From an uncultured Campylobacter sp. (GTDB lineage: Bacteria > Campylobacterota > Campylobacteria > Campylobacterales > Campylobacteraceae), in NCBI RefSeq assembly GCF_938030145.1, contig NZ_CALHGM010000040.1, forward strand, positions 1 through 64,000: 64,000 nucleotides of DNA. The letters run 5' to 3'. The notes beneath the pieces are model-generated. The model did no database searches. It was not told the origin of the DNA and was given only the letters and a program-made list of their open reading frames with translations. The position numbers were made by a program, and so were the translations under genes. Each line of letters starts with the position of its first letter. The stretch's first letter is position 1. Shown here piece by piece: positions 17,515-27,383 of the stretch.

Positions 17515-18585
17515 CTAAGCCTTAGCCGCGTAATCCGCGATGATCGAGCCGATCTCTGCGGTCGAGCAAATTTCTTTGGCGTCGTACTGCGCGATGTCTT
17601 TGGTGCGGTATCCGTCGCGAAGCACGCCGCGCACGGCAAGCTCGATCGCGGCTGCGGCCTCATTTTCGCCGAATGCGTATTTCAGCATCATCGCAGCGCT
17701 TAAGATCGTAGCGATCGGGTTTGCGATCCCCTGCCCCGCGATGTCGGGCGCGCTGCCGTGAATCGGCTCGTAAATTCCTACCTTGCCGCCAATGCTCGCA
17801 CTCGGAAGCAACCCGATCGAGCCGCAGATCATACTCGCTTCGTCGCTTAAAATATCGCCGAATAAATTCTCCGTCAAAATCACGTCGAACTGCGCAGGCG
17901 CCCGCACGAGCTGCATCGCGGCGTTATCGACGTACATAAACTCCAAATTTATCCCTGCATAATTTTTCGCTAGCTCGCTTACGACCTCGCGCCACAGCTG
18001 GCTTGTTTCAAGCACGTTGGCTTTATCCACAAGCGTTATCTTTTTATTTCGCAAAAGCGCGGCCTCAAACGCGACCTTAGCCACGCGCTCGATCTCGGCG
18101 GCATTGTAGCACATCGTATTTAGCGCGTCCTTTTCGTTTTTAACGCGCGGCTGCCCGAAATAAATCCCGCCCGTAAGCTCGCGTACCACCATTATATCGA
18201 CGCCTTTGATGATCTCCGGCTTTAGCATCGAAGCGTTTATCAGCTCATCAAAAATCATCGCAGGGCGCAGGTTTGCAAACGCCCCAAGCTCTTTGCGAAT
18301 TTTTAGCAGTCCGCTTTCTGGGCGCAGTTCGCGCGGCAAGCCGTCCCATTTAGCGCCGCCGATCGCACCGAAAAGCACTGCGTCGCTTGATTTAGCGGCA
18401 TTTAGCGTTTCATCCGGAAGCGGAACGCCCATAATGTCGATTGCCGCGCCGCCCATCAAGCGGTAGTCAAAATTTAGCTCAAAATTAAATTTATGGCTTA
18501 CGGCATCGAGCACCTTGATCGCTTCTTCTATGATCTCAGGGCCGATTCCGTCGCCTTTTATCACGCATACGTCGTATTTTTTCAT
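17515..18585 (-). CDS. leuB: 3-isopropylmalate dehydrogenase
   Basis: Leucine biosynthesis: oxidative decarboxylation of 3-isopropylmalate with NAD. The N-terminus YDVCVIKGDGIGPEIIEEA, the substrate-binding RPESGLLKIRKELG, the VRELTGGIYFG segment and the GSAPDIAGQGIANPIATILS signature are all present. 356 residues is full length. It follows leuD by 9 bases; leuA and leuC are not in the window. Confidence 0.96.
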   Translation of the reverse strand: MKKYDVCVIKGDGIGPEIIEEAIKVLDAVSHKFNFELNFDYRLMGGAAIDIMGVPLPDETLNAAKSSDAVLFGAIGGAKWDGLPRELRPESGLLKIRKELGAFANLRPAMIFDELINASMLKPEIIKGVDIMVVRELTGGIYFGQPRVKNEKDALNTMCYNAAEIERVAKVAFEAALLRNKKITLVDKANVLETSQLWREVVSELAKNYAGINLEFMYVDNAAMQLVRAPAQFDVILTENLFGDILSDEASMICGSIGLLPSASIGGKVGIYEPIHGSAPDIAGQGIANPIATILSAAMMLKYAFGENEAAAAIELAVRGVLRDGYRTKDIAQYDAKEICSTAEIGSIIADYAAKA

Positions 18586-18594
18586 CCAAATTCC

Positions 18595-19077
18595 TTACAA
18601 GTTTATCTTTGTTTTTGCGTAATTTATCGCTCCGCCGGCATCGAGGAGCTTTTGCATAAACTCGGGGATTGCGCCGAATTTATACTGCGTCTTTTGAGTT
18701 AAATTTTTAATTATGCCGCCCTTTAGATCGATTCTAAGCTCGTCGCCCTGCGCGATCTTATCCGTCTCGTCGCATTCGAGGATCAAAAAGCCCGTGTTGA
18801 AGCTGTTTCGATAAAAAATCCTAGCGAAGTTTTTTGCGATCACGCATGAAATTCCGGCGGCCTTAAGCGCCATCGGTGCGTGCTCGCGCGAGCTGCCGCA
18901 GCCGAAATTTTTCCCCGCTACGATGATGTCGCCGCGAGCGATTTTGGACGAAAAATCCTTGTCCGCATCCTCCATGATATGCGTCGCAAGCACCGCCGCG
19001 TCGGACGTATTTAGGTAGCGCGCCGCGATAATGATGTCGGTGTCGATATCATCGCCGAATTTCCATACTTTTGCCAT
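18595..19077 (-). CDS. leuD: 3-isopropylmalate dehydratase small subunit
   Basis: Small (swivel) subunit of isopropylmalate isomerase, second step of the leucine branch. The N-terminus VWKFGDDIDTDIIIAARYLN and the FGCGSSREHAPMAL loop identify it; the later NSFNTGFLILEC segment also fits. 160 residues is typical of the short bacterial/archaeal form. First gene of the minus-strand leuD-leuB unit, divergent from rpoD. Confidence 0.94.
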   Translation of the reverse strand: MAKVWKFGDDIDTDIIIAARYLNTSDAAVLATHIMEDADKDFSSKIARGDIIVAGKNFGCGSSREHAPMALKAAGISCVIAKNFARIFYRNSFNTGFLILECDETDKIAQGDELRIDLKGGIIKNLTQKTQYKFGAIPEFMQKLLDAGGAINYAKTKINL

Positions 19078-19483
19078 ATTTCCGCCTTAAATTTTAAAAT
19101 AGATGCGCGATTTTACCGACAAATTTATTAAAATCCGCTCAATCGCTCCGATATGAGGGCGGAATTCCTCGTTTGAAATTTAGGGCAAAATTTAAACGCA
19201 AAAGCTCAGAGATAGGAAGTGCGGAGGCATTAAATTTTAAAGCGACGGCGCAAAGGAAGCGGCGTTTCAGCGCGCTAATTTTCGTCTTGCGAACGCAGAA
19301 TTTCAGCGGGCAGTCTTAAATTTAGCTAAAAATATAACCTAAATTTTAAAATTTAGCCTAATTTCTAGGATTTCAAAAATTATTAAATTTAGAGAGTTTG
19401 CGCCGTATATAAGCAAAAATAAAGAGCGTTTCGGTATAATCCGATCTTCCAAAACCAAATACACAACGACACAAGGAGATTTT
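19078..19483 (+). promoter_or_regulatory. leuD-rpoD divergent intergenic region with rpoD promoter
   Basis: A 406-base gap rich in AAATTTTAAA words. Near its right end TATAAT (19435-19440), preceded by G, is a good -10 box about 45 bases before the rpoD ATG; the upstream part is AT-rich without a clear -35 box, as usual in Campylobacter. AAGGAG precedes the rpoD start. I see no leucine leader peptide on the leuD side. Confidence 0.5.
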
Positions 19484-21364
19484 ATGGCGAGCCCAAAAGA
19501 CGCCTTAACGCCCATCGAGCAGTTCTTCGACGAAAATCAGAAAAGCTACATCACCTACGAAAGACTGATAAAATTTTTCGACAAAGCCCCCACCGCGACG
19601 GCCGTTAAGAAGGTCGAAGCGCTTACGAAAAAATTCGACGTCGAGCTGATCTCCGCCGCAGAAATCTCCAAAATCAAAAATTTAGAGGACGCAAAACTCA
19701 AAGAAGCCACGCAAAAAAAGCTGCTGGACGAGGGCTGGGACGAGGAATTTGACCTATCCAGCGACGTCGAGCTTTTGGAGTGGAGCCGTTCGGACAGCCC
19801 GGTGCGGATGTATCTGCGCGAAATGGGACAGATCCCGCTGTTAACGAAAGAAGAAGAGATCGAGATCAGCAAAAAAATCGAGCTCGGCGAGGACATCATC
19901 ATCGACGCGTTTTGCTCGGTGCCGTACTTAATAGACTTCATTTTAGACTATAAAGAGCCGCTCATCAACCGCGAACGCCGCGTCAAGGAGCTTTTCAAGA
20001 GCTTTGACGACAGCGACGAAGAGGGTGAAGAGGAGGACGAAGAGGAACTATCGGAGGAGGATTACGACGACGAGGAGGATGAGGAAAGTGCGGACGAGGC
20101 GAAGCAAAGGCGATCCAAAAAGAACGATAAGCGCGCTCTAAAGGTCATCGAAAGCTTCAAGGCTCTTGAAAAAGCCAAAAAGGACTGGATGAAATTTGCC
20201 GAGAAAAACGCCGAGGCGATTAAGCAGAGCAAGGGAATTTTATCGAAGCTAAACTTGGCGTTTAAAAAGAAAATTTTAAAAGAAAAGCTCATGGATCTGG
20301 GGCCTACGAGCAAGCTCATCACCGAGATCGTAAAATCGATGGAGACCGCGCTAAAAAGCGACGAGGGCTTTGAAAAGGAGCTCAAGCGCTTAGAGTACAA
20401 GCTGCCGATGTTTAGCGCCGAACTGCGCGAAAATCACAAAAAAATTCTAAAAGAGATTACGAGGCTTAGCAAAGACGACATCATCGCGCGCGTGCCAGAA
20501 GCTACGATGGTCTCGACCTATGTCGATATAAAAAAGCTCTTTTTGACAAAAGAGGCGAGCAAAAAAAGCTTCAACCTCGAGCCAGAGCGGCTGAAAGAAA
20601 TTTTAGAGCAGATCAAGCGCGGCAAGCGCATTAGCGATAACGCAAAGGCGCGCATGGCGAAATCCAACCTGCGCCTGGTCGTCTCCATCGCCAAGCGCTA
20701 CACCAACCGCGGACTGCCGTTTTTAGACCTCATCCAGGAGGGCAACATCGGGCTTATGAAGGCTGTGGATAAATTTGAATACAAGCGCGGCTATAAATTT
20801 TCGACATACGCGACGTGGTGGATCCGCCAGGCGATCAGCCGCGCCATCGCCGATCAAGCTCGCACGATCCGCATCCCGATCCATATGATCGAGACGATAA
20901 ATCGAATTAATAAAATCACGCGCAAATATATGCAAGAGGGCGGCAAGGAGCCCGATATCAACGTCATCGCGCAAGAAGTAGGCCTTAGCGTCGATAAGGT
21001 AAAGCAGGTCATCAAAATCACAAAGGAGCCGATCAGCCTAGAAGCGCCGATCGGAAACGAGGATGACGGCAAATTCGGCGATTTCGTCGAGGACAAAAGC
21101 TCGGTTTCGCCGATCGAGCAAATTTTAAAATCCGATCTAAAAGAGCAGATCGACGATATCTTAGAACAGCTCAATGACCGCGAGCGCACGGTGATCCGCA
21201 TGCGATTCGGACTGCTTGACGACGAGAGCGACCGCACGCTCGAAGAAATCGGCAAAGAGCTCAACATCACTCGCGAGCGCGTCCGCCAGATCGAAAGCTC
21301 GGCGATCAAAAAGCTAAAGCACCCAAAGATCGGTCGCAAACTGAAAACCTATATCGAGAGCTAG
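19484..21364 (+). CDS. rpoD: RNA polymerase primary sigma factor RpoD (sigma-70)
   Basis: Directs RNA polymerase to housekeeping promoters. Region 1.2 starts at DSPVRMYLREMGQIPLLT; the non-conserved region holds a very acidic stretch (about 175-210, runs of Glu and Asp). Region 2 contains NLRLVVSIAKRYTNRGL, DLIQEGNIGLMKAVDKF and YKFSTYATWWIRQAI; region 4 ends with LEEIGKELNITRERVRQIE. 626 residues, complete. AAGGAG lies before the ATG. Confidence 0.97.
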   Translation: MASPKDALTPIEQFFDENQKSYITYERLIKFFDKAPTATAVKKVEALTKKFDVELISAAEISKIKNLEDAKLKEATQKKLLDEGWDEEFDLSSDVELLEWSRSDSPVRMYLREMGQIPLLTKEEEIEISKKIELGEDIIIDAFCSVPYLIDFILDYKEPLINRERRVKELFKSFDDSDEEGEEEDEEELSEEDYDDEEDEESADEAKQRRSKKNDKRALKVIESFKALEKAKKDWMKFAEKNAEAIKQSKGILSKLNLAFKKKILKEKLMDLGPTSKLITEIVKSMETALKSDEGFEKELKRLEYKLPMFSAELRENHKKILKEITRLSKDDIIARVPEATMVSTYVDIKKLFLTKEASKKSFNLEPERLKEILEQIKRGKRISDNAKARMAKSNLRLVVSIAKRYTNRGLPFLDLIQEGNIGLMKAVDKFEYKRGYKFSTYATWWIRQAISRAIADQARTIRIPIHMIETINRINKITRKYMQEGGKEPDINVIAQEVGLSVDKVKQVIKITKEPISLEAPIGNEDDGKFGDFVEDKSSVSPIEQILKSDLKEQIDDILEQLNDRERTVIRMRFGLLDDESDRTLEEIGKELNITRERVRQIESSAIKKLKHPKIGRKLKTYIES

Positions 21365-21440
21365 AACAAAACGCCAATATAGCGATTTAGCACACGCCGA
21401 GGTAGCGGGCTTTTTAAAGCGATGTTATCGCGCGTACTTG

Positions 21441-21490
21441 TAAAATCATAGAATTCCGCTCTAAATCCAAAGCGGAATTCTATGATTTTA
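21441..21490. terminator. perfect 20-bp hairpin between rpoD and the DJ-1 gene
   Basis: Two 20-base arms (21441-21460 and 21471-21490) are exact reverse complements around a 10-base loop. The arms run from TAAAATCATA to GAATTCCGCT. It lies about 80 bases after the rpoD stop. AT-rich outer arms give T-rich 3' ends on both strands, so it could end transcription in either direction. The perfect length is unusual for a simple terminator; a mobile repeat unit is an alternative. Confidence 0.65.
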
Positions 21491-21561
21491 TAAATTCTAC
21501 GATTTTGCTTAGTTTGATATGCAAACCGAACTGAGTAGTGTAGGTTATTCAAGGAGACTTT

Positions 21562-22130
21562 ATGAAAACTTTAGTAATCGTTATTTTAGACGGCTTTGCC
21601 GACTGGGAGGCTTCGCTACTGGCCCCCGCACTACGTATTTCACGGACTATAGCATCCTTTATGCCTCAACCGATAAAAACGAGAAAGTATCGTTCGGAGC
21701 TTTACGCGCAAAACCTGATTTAACAATAGATGAAATTTCGCCAGATGCCGCGGCAATCGTGTTAATCGGCGCTAGAAATTCATGGCGCGAACTGCCTAGC
21801 GAAAACGCCTCAAAAATTGCTAATTTAATAGAGGAATTTAAACAACAAGGCAAGGTGGTAGGCGGTATTTGCGACGGGGCGTATTTCTTAGCGGCGGCAG
21901 GAGCGCTAAATGACTGCCATCACACCGCAAATAGTCTAGCAGACATCGTTAATTTGCCAAAATACAAAAATAAGCATGCCTTTATACAAACAAGTCGCGA
22001 AGCCGTAGTAGACGGTAAAATGATCACCGCAAACGGAAACGCATTTATTGATTTTACTATTCAAATGCTGCGCGCCTTAGGAGATATAGACGAAGCAATA
22101 ATTGCCCAGTGCGAACAAATGTGGCGATAA
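21562..22130 (+). pseudogene. DJ-1/PfpI family protein, frameshifted
   Basis: The ATG at 21562 has AAGGAG upstream and starts a clear DJ-1/PfpI N-terminus (MKTLVIVILDGFADWEASLL). About 25 codons in, near 21636, the frame must shift by one base to continue as YFTDYSILYASTDK and through the family core, including the nucleophile-elbow GGICDGAYFLAAAGAL. The second frame alone is open further upstream but then reads nonsense, so it is not an alternative start. The family includes YoaZ-like and Hsp31/DJ-1-like proteins. Either a recent pseudogene or a one-base sequence error. Confidence 0.75.
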
Positions 22131-22926
22131 GTAGGCAGTGCGCGTTTAGCAAATAAAATTTTGCCGAAGCAACACTCGAGCATATAAGCACAAATGAGAT
22201 ACAAAAAATACTGAAAATGAAATTTTGCCGAAGCGGTACGACATCGATGCTCGCTAGGTCTAACACAATACCTTAGTTTGCGTGCTTCCGTGCAAATACA
22301 GCATGGAATTTTACGCTCATTTTGCCACTAAAATTATATACGGCGCGAGCCTAAGCCAACAGACGCTATGAAATTTAAAGCAAAGTGTGCCGCCAAAGCG
22401 GTACTTCAGCACGCGCCCATCGTCGTAAGCAAAAACGATGTCTTTCCCGTTTCGCCTTTAAATTTAGTGGAGCTCACCATGCCTCAAATAACCCTCGCAC
22501 GGCGAAATTAAATAGGTCTCAAAAAGCAAAAGCCACAAAGCTTGCTTTGTACATCTTATTTGCCACTTTATACCGAGTCCCGTTATCTCCCGCCGCCTCA
22601 TTATTGCGCGCCGACATACAATGCAATACCTATAGCTTTTATGGCCCGTTTATCACATCCCACCGCTATGATGCCTTGCCCATAATGGAACGCTTTAAAA
22701 ATAATGGTAGAGCTGTCTCTCTTTACTTACACTTGTCGTACCCGCAATCGCAGCGCCCATAAATTTACCGCATTGCTGCGCTGAAAACCGCAACACTCTT
22801 AAATTTACTGCTCCGCCGTGCCGTCTCGCTCTTAAAATTTACCTTTCGTAGCCAAGGGTGTGCTGGATAACACGACGTCGGTATTTTTGTCTTGCTCTAA
22901 ATTTACCTTCCGTCGCGCCGCTAAAT
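22131..22926. other. gene-free gap, perhaps with a decayed minus-strand gene
   Basis: Mostly AT-word repeat DNA with no convincing gene. On the minus strand around 22540-22750 several frames give protein-like pieces (for example KAFHYGQGIIAVG and NNEAAGDNGTRYKVANKMYK), broken by stops, which may be the wreck of a gene. I could not assign it to a family. Confidence 0.35.
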
Positions 22927-24375
22927 TTAGCCGCGTCGCAAGCTGTGTTTTCTAAGGTAGCTGTAAATCCAAGCTCCGAGCAATAAAACCGCCGCAAGGC
23001 AATACATATAAAAGGCCGCGCCGTTTTCGTACTCCACGTCCTGCGCGGTAAAGACCTGCTGCGACATTTCAGGGTTTCGCGCCGCCTCGTCTGCTATCTG
23101 CGCCATCACCTCCTCGTCATGTACCTCAAGCGTGATCTTTCGCAGCTCGATGAAATTTGTCCGCTTATCCAGATGCCTGCCGCTGCGACCCGTGACGTAG
23201 ACGCTATACGAGTAGAAATTTAGATAATAAAATCCCGCGTCGTCTTTAAAAAGTTTCTCTGAAATCTGCCGCACGGCGCCTTTAAACGGGTTATCGCCCG
23301 CCCTTTTTAGCGCACTTAGCTTACTGCCGTCTGCTCCAAATTTATAATACACGTACCAAAACGCGTCTTTGAGCCAGCCCTCGGCGCCGCTACCGCGCGG
23401 TCGATTTAAAATTTTATCTTTGCTTAGATAAAATATGCCGTTTTTGCTCGCAAACAGCATATATTCTTGATGTCTGCCCTGAAAATTTAGCGGCGTATAG
23501 GGCTCGTTTGCGGGGTCAAATCTCTCGCCGTTCATCAGCACCGCGCCCGCCTTTGGATCATAAAGAAACTCTATGCCCGAGCTTGGCTCCACGAGATACA
23601 TCTGCTCGCTAGGGGTGAAATTTAGCCTCTCGCCGTCCGCATAAACGCTGCGTCCGTCGCTTAGCCACCGATCGACCGGGCGAAAGTGCGCGGGCGAATC
23701 GGGGCCGTCTTCGTATACGGTTTTTAGCCTTATCTGTTTTAGATTTTTTGCATCCGCACCCGCTAAAATTTTACCCTCGTAAAATACCCGCTCACCGTCG
23801 GTTGCGACGTAAGGGCTGTCCGTCAGTGGCGAGATGGGCGCGCTAGTATCAAGTCTAGCATAGGGGTAGTTGTACTCCTGCGGCCATTTGGAGAGCCCAA
23901 ACGCATGTAAAAATACTTTATAAATGTAGCTTATCGCGCCGCCCGTGCGCTGCGTGACGTCCGAGCAGAAGTAGCTCACGCGCCCGTCGCTGTAGTATCG
24001 CGCGCCGATCTTTTGCGTGCGAGTGGGATCCAGCCCCGACATCTTTCGAGCGCCGCAAAATACGCTACTAGCGTCCATGCCGACGTTTGTATAGGAGTAT
24101 CTGCCGGTATCAAGCGCGCGAAAGCTCGCCGCGTCCGCGCCGCCCTCTAGCTCGTAGGGAGCGAGATTCCAAGAGCGCAGGTAAATTTTGCCGCCGATGT
24201 TGTAGTAATCGCTGCCGCTGATCTTTTGCGCGTCTGCGGGCAGCTCGCGCGAGCGGTCATACACCGATAACTCATAAATAAAAACGAGCGAGACGAAGAG
24301 CGGCACGAAAAGTACCGCAAAGAGAAGCTTTAGCGCCTTTTTATCAAACCTGCTTAAATTATCTGCCTTTTTCAT
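22927..24375 (-). CDS. DKNYY-type membrane-anchored protein
   Basis: A 482-residue protein with membrane segments near both ends (about 17-36 and 455-474) and a long exported or cytosolic middle. The middle carries repeated Tyr-containing strand motifs (KISGSDYYNIGGKIYLR, ARYYSDGRVSYFC, YVATDGERVFYEGK) that resemble the DKNYY family of surface-facing beta repeats. The function of that family is unknown. Monocistronic, flanked by gaps. No good ribosome site is visible. Confidence 0.6.
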   Translation of the reverse strand: MKKADNLSRFDKKALKLLFAVLFVPLFVSLVFIYELSVYDRSRELPADAQKISGSDYYNIGGKIYLRSWNLAPYELEGGADAASFRALDTGRYSYTNVGMDASSVFCGARKMSGLDPTRTQKIGARYYSDGRVSYFCSDVTQRTGGAISYIYKVFLHAFGLSKWPQEYNYPYARLDTSAPISPLTDSPYVATDGERVFYEGKILAGADAKNLKQIRLKTVYEDGPDSPAHFRPVDRWLSDGRSVYADGERLNFTPSEQMYLVEPSSGIEFLYDPKAGAVLMNGERFDPANEPYTPLNFQGRHQEYMLFASKNGIFYLSKDKILNRPRGSGAEGWLKDAFWYVYYKFGADGSKLSALKRAGDNPFKGAVRQISEKLFKDDAGFYYLNFYSYSVYVTGRSGRHLDKRTNFIELRKITLEVHDEEVMAQIADEAARNPEMSQQVFTAQDVEYENGAAFYMYCLAAVLLLGAWIYSYLRKHSLRRG

Positions 24376-24558
24376 AAGGCAATTATATATCTTGCCAGTT
24401 TAAAACGTTAGAAATTTAAAAGCGTTTGCGGGGGAAATTTTAAAATTTAGAGTGCGGTAAATTTGACGGCGAAAAGCTGCGGGTAAATTTAACGCCGAAT
24501 TTTAGCTCAAATTTACCCGCAACCGCGCGAAACGACTCAAGCTTTGCGCAAATTTAAC

Positions 24559-25800
24559 TTAGTAGCCGTCAAAATGCTTGGTCTTTGGCAGCACTAAATT
24601 TAACGTAATGCCGATGAGCGCGCCAAGTCCCACGCCGCTAAAGCTCATCGCGCCGAAATCCAGCACCATGCCGCCGATCGCGCAGACGAAAATGAGCGCG
24701 ACGATGATCATATTGCGCGGTTCGGCTAGATCTACGCCGTTTTTTATAAGCGTTTCCATGCCCACGCTAGCGATGATACCAAAGAGTAGCAGCATGATGC
24801 CGCCGATGACGGGAGCGGGGATTGTGGAGAGCGCGGCGCCGAGCTTACCCACAAAAGCTAGCAGTATCGCCGTAAGCGCAGCAAAGGTCATGATGGCGGG
24901 ATTGTAGGCCTTCGTGATACTGACTGCGCCTGTGACCTCCGAGTAAGTGGTGTTTGGCGGACCGCCGAAGCAGCCTGCTAGCGACGTCGCGAGTCCGTCG
25001 CCAAGCAGCGTGCTTTTAAGCCCCGGATTTTTGAGGAAATTTTCCTTCGTGACGTTGCTGATCGCAAGCATATCGCCGATGTGCTCGATCGCGGGTGCGA
25101 TAGCGATAGGCACCATGTAGATCACTGCTTCGAGTTTGAAAACCGGCGCGGTGAAATGCGGCAGCACAAACCACGGCGCGTTTAGAATCGGCGTAAAATC
25201 CACGATACCTACAAACAGCGACGCGCAGTATCCAGCCGCGATACCGCAAAGTATCGGCACGAGGCGCAGCATGCCGCGTCCAAACATCATCACGACGATA
25301 ACTGCCGAGAGCGAGATGAGCGCGATCGTAAGCGACTGGCCTTGCGTATAGAGCGCCTCCTTGCCCTTGCCCATGACCATATTTACGGCCGCGGGCGAGA
25401 GGATGAGACCTATCGTCATGATGACGGGACCAACGACTACGGGCGGTAAAATTTTATGCAAAAAGCCCTCGCCTTTGAGCCTAATAAGCAGGCTCAGAAC
25501 CACGTAAAAAAGTCCCGCCGCGATCACCCCGCTCATAGTCGCGGCGATACCCCACTCCTTCACGCCAAAGCTTAGTGGCGCGATGAACGCAAAACTAGAC
25601 GCGAGAAAGATCGGCGGGACGTGTTTGCGCGTGATTAGCTGAAACAGCAGCGTGCCGATGCCCGCCGTAAACAGCGCCACGGACGTATCAAGTCCCGTCA
25701 AAATCGGCACCAGCACGAGCGCGCCGAACGCGACGAATAAAAACTGCACGCCGACGAGAGCGTCGCGTAGCCTGAGATTGTAGCCTTCGTATTTTTCCAT
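24559..25800 (-). CDS. uraA: uracil-xanthine permease
   Basis: Inner-membrane nucleobase:proton symporter of the NCS2/UraA family. The ATG at 25800 follows AGAGGAG and gives MEKYEGYNLRLRDALVGVQF, a typical N-terminus; a longer frame starting at 25911 is unlikely. About 14 hydrophobic segments follow, with the family's APAIEHIGDMLAISNVT and the GGPPNTTYSEVTGAV motif. 413 residues. Stands alone, so no pathway context. Confidence 0.9.
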   Translation of the reverse strand: MEKYEGYNLRLRDALVGVQFLFVAFGALVLVPILTGLDTSVALFTAGIGTLLFQLITRKHVPPIFLASSFAFIAPLSFGVKEWGIAATMSGVIAAGLFYVVLSLLIRLKGEGFLHKILPPVVVGPVIMTIGLILSPAAVNMVMGKGKEALYTQGQSLTIALISLSAVIVVMMFGRGMLRLVPILCGIAAGYCASLFVGIVDFTPILNAPWFVLPHFTAPVFKLEAVIYMVPIAIAPAIEHIGDMLAISNVTKENFLKNPGLKSTLLGDGLATSLAGCFGGPPNTTYSEVTGAVSITKAYNPAIMTFAALTAILLAFVGKLGAALSTIPAPVIGGIMLLLFGIIASVGMETLIKNGVDLAEPRNMIIVALIFVCAIGGMVLDFGAMSFSGVGLGALIGITLNLVLPKTKHFDGY

Positions 25801-26492
25801 CTTCTCCTCTTTTATCTTTGCGGCTTGCCTCGCGAGCGTCTTTAACGAAGCTAATAAAAATTTAGCTTGGTAGGCTATATGCCTTATCTTCGCTAAATTT
25901 TTACGTCGCAACCCTTAAATCCATCTCGCGATCCTTCGCCTTGGCTCCTGTATTAAAAATTTATAATACACCGACATTCTGTAAAATTTAACTCGCCGCA
26001 GTCACGGACGAATAGTCCGCTCCTTTGCAAGCACTAAAAATTTATCGAAACTATACATCATCTGTCTTGAATATTTTCAAAATTTATGCCTTTCCGCCTC
26101 ATCTAAAGAAAAAATACTACGCCTTAATTTTTAAATCTGACACATCAAAAATTTTGACCTACCCGGTCGCAGACGGGCAGTCCGCTCCACCCTCCACTGC
26201 CGACCATCGGCGGCTGCAAGCAGAACAAAGCAGTAGTACTTCCAAACTACCTGCGACCCACATTAAATGTTTTAAAATTTTAGCCTCTTTTTAAAATTTT
26301 ACGACCTCATTTTAAAATTTCGCACTCAAGCTTAAAGCTAAATTTTAAGTCAAAGCCGCGTAAACAGATCCAAACAAACAACGACCAAAATCCGCAAACC
26401 AGCAACTAAATTCCACAAGCATAGCGGCTAAATCAAAACCTATGCAAGCCGAATTTACCGCTAAAATTTAGCGAGAGAATTCCATCGTACGG
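25801..26492. other. gene-free gap between uraA and gpsA
   Basis: About 690 bases with no convincing coding frame. It contains AAATTTTAAA-type words and two partly similar GC-rich blocks around 25995-26035 and 26160-26200, both containing AGTCCGCTCC. No hairpin terminator stands out. Confidence 0.5.
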
Positions 26493-27383
26493 CTATTTTT
26501 TGCGCAGCAGGTCTTTTAGGCTCGCCCTTACGTCCTTGCCACGCAGAATTTGCGCGACCTCGGTAGCGATCGGAGCGTAGATCTTATGCTTTGTCGCGAT
26601 ATTTACGACCGCTTCGGTCGTAGCCACGCCCTCGGCGACCTCGCCCAACTCGCGCAGAATTTCCTTGAGTCCTTTGCCGCGCGCAAGCCCTAGTCCCACG
26701 CGGTAGTTTCGCGATAGTGCGCTCGAGGCGGTCAAAAACAGATCGCCCACACCGCTTAAGCCCAAAAAAGTCTCGTCTCGCGCGCCGAAAAACTTGCCGA
26801 AGCGCGCGATCTCTACGATGCCGCGCGCGATCAAGCTCGCTCTAGCGTTATTGCCGAGCTCGAGCCCATCGCAAACGCCGCTAGCGATGGCGATGACGTT
26901 TTTATACGCGCCGCACACCTCTGCGCCGATGATATCACCACTCGTGTAGGTCTTGATGTAGGCAGGGAAGGCACTTGCGAAAAGTTCGGCTAGATTTTCG
27001 TTACACGAGCTTACGACGAGCGCGCAAGGCAGCTTCTGCATGACTTCGGTGGCAAACGACGGACCTGATAGATAAGCAAGATTGCCGCGTGCGACGTGAG
27101 ATTCAAAAATTTCGTTCAAAAACCTGCCGCTTGCGGCGTCGATGCCCTTGGAAGCGACTAGAATTTTTTGATTTTTGTAAGTGAAATTTTGATCCAGCCA
27201 CTGCGCGGTTTGCTGCGCTGCGAGCGCGAAAACGAGCGCTTCGCACTCCAATGCCTCGCTCACGCTTACAAAATGCGGAATTTGCCTTGGCGTGCGCGAA
27301 GTGATGACGCATTCGTTTTTTGCGCTAAGCGCGTCAAAAAGTGCACTACCCCATTTGCCCGCGCCGATAACCGCGATTTTCAT
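26493..27383 (-). CDS. gpsA: glycerol-3-phosphate dehydrogenase [NAD(P)+]
   Basis: Reduces dihydroxyacetone phosphate to sn-glycerol-3-phosphate for phospholipid synthesis. ATG 27383, with AAGGA upstream, gives the nucleotide-binding start MKIAVIGAGKWGSALF; an in-frame start 45 bases upstream is less likely. LSGPSFATEVM, the catalytic-Lys segment GAYKNVIAIASG, GLSGVGDLFLT and EGVATTEAV identify the family. 296 residues. In C. jejuni gpsA and gatB are also neighbours. Confidence 0.95.
   Translation of the reverse strand: MKIAVIGAGKWGSALFDALSAKNECVITSRTPRQIPHFVSVSEALECEALVFALAAQQTAQWLDQNFTYKNQKILVASKGIDAASGRFLNEIFESHVARGNLAYLSGPSFATEVMQKLPCALVVSSCNENLAELFASAFPAYIKTYTSGDIIGAEVCGAYKNVIAIASGVCDGLELGNNARASLIARGIVEIARFGKFFGARDETFLGLSGVGDLFLTASSALSRNYRVGLGLARGKGLKEILRELGEVAEGVATTEAVVNIATKHKIYAPIATEVAQILRGKDVRASLKDLLRKK

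Noticed and set aside
22385..22762. Plus-strand frame of 125 codons in the gap after the DJ-1 gene
   Set aside because: No ribosome site, no domain likeness; composition is that of the gap.
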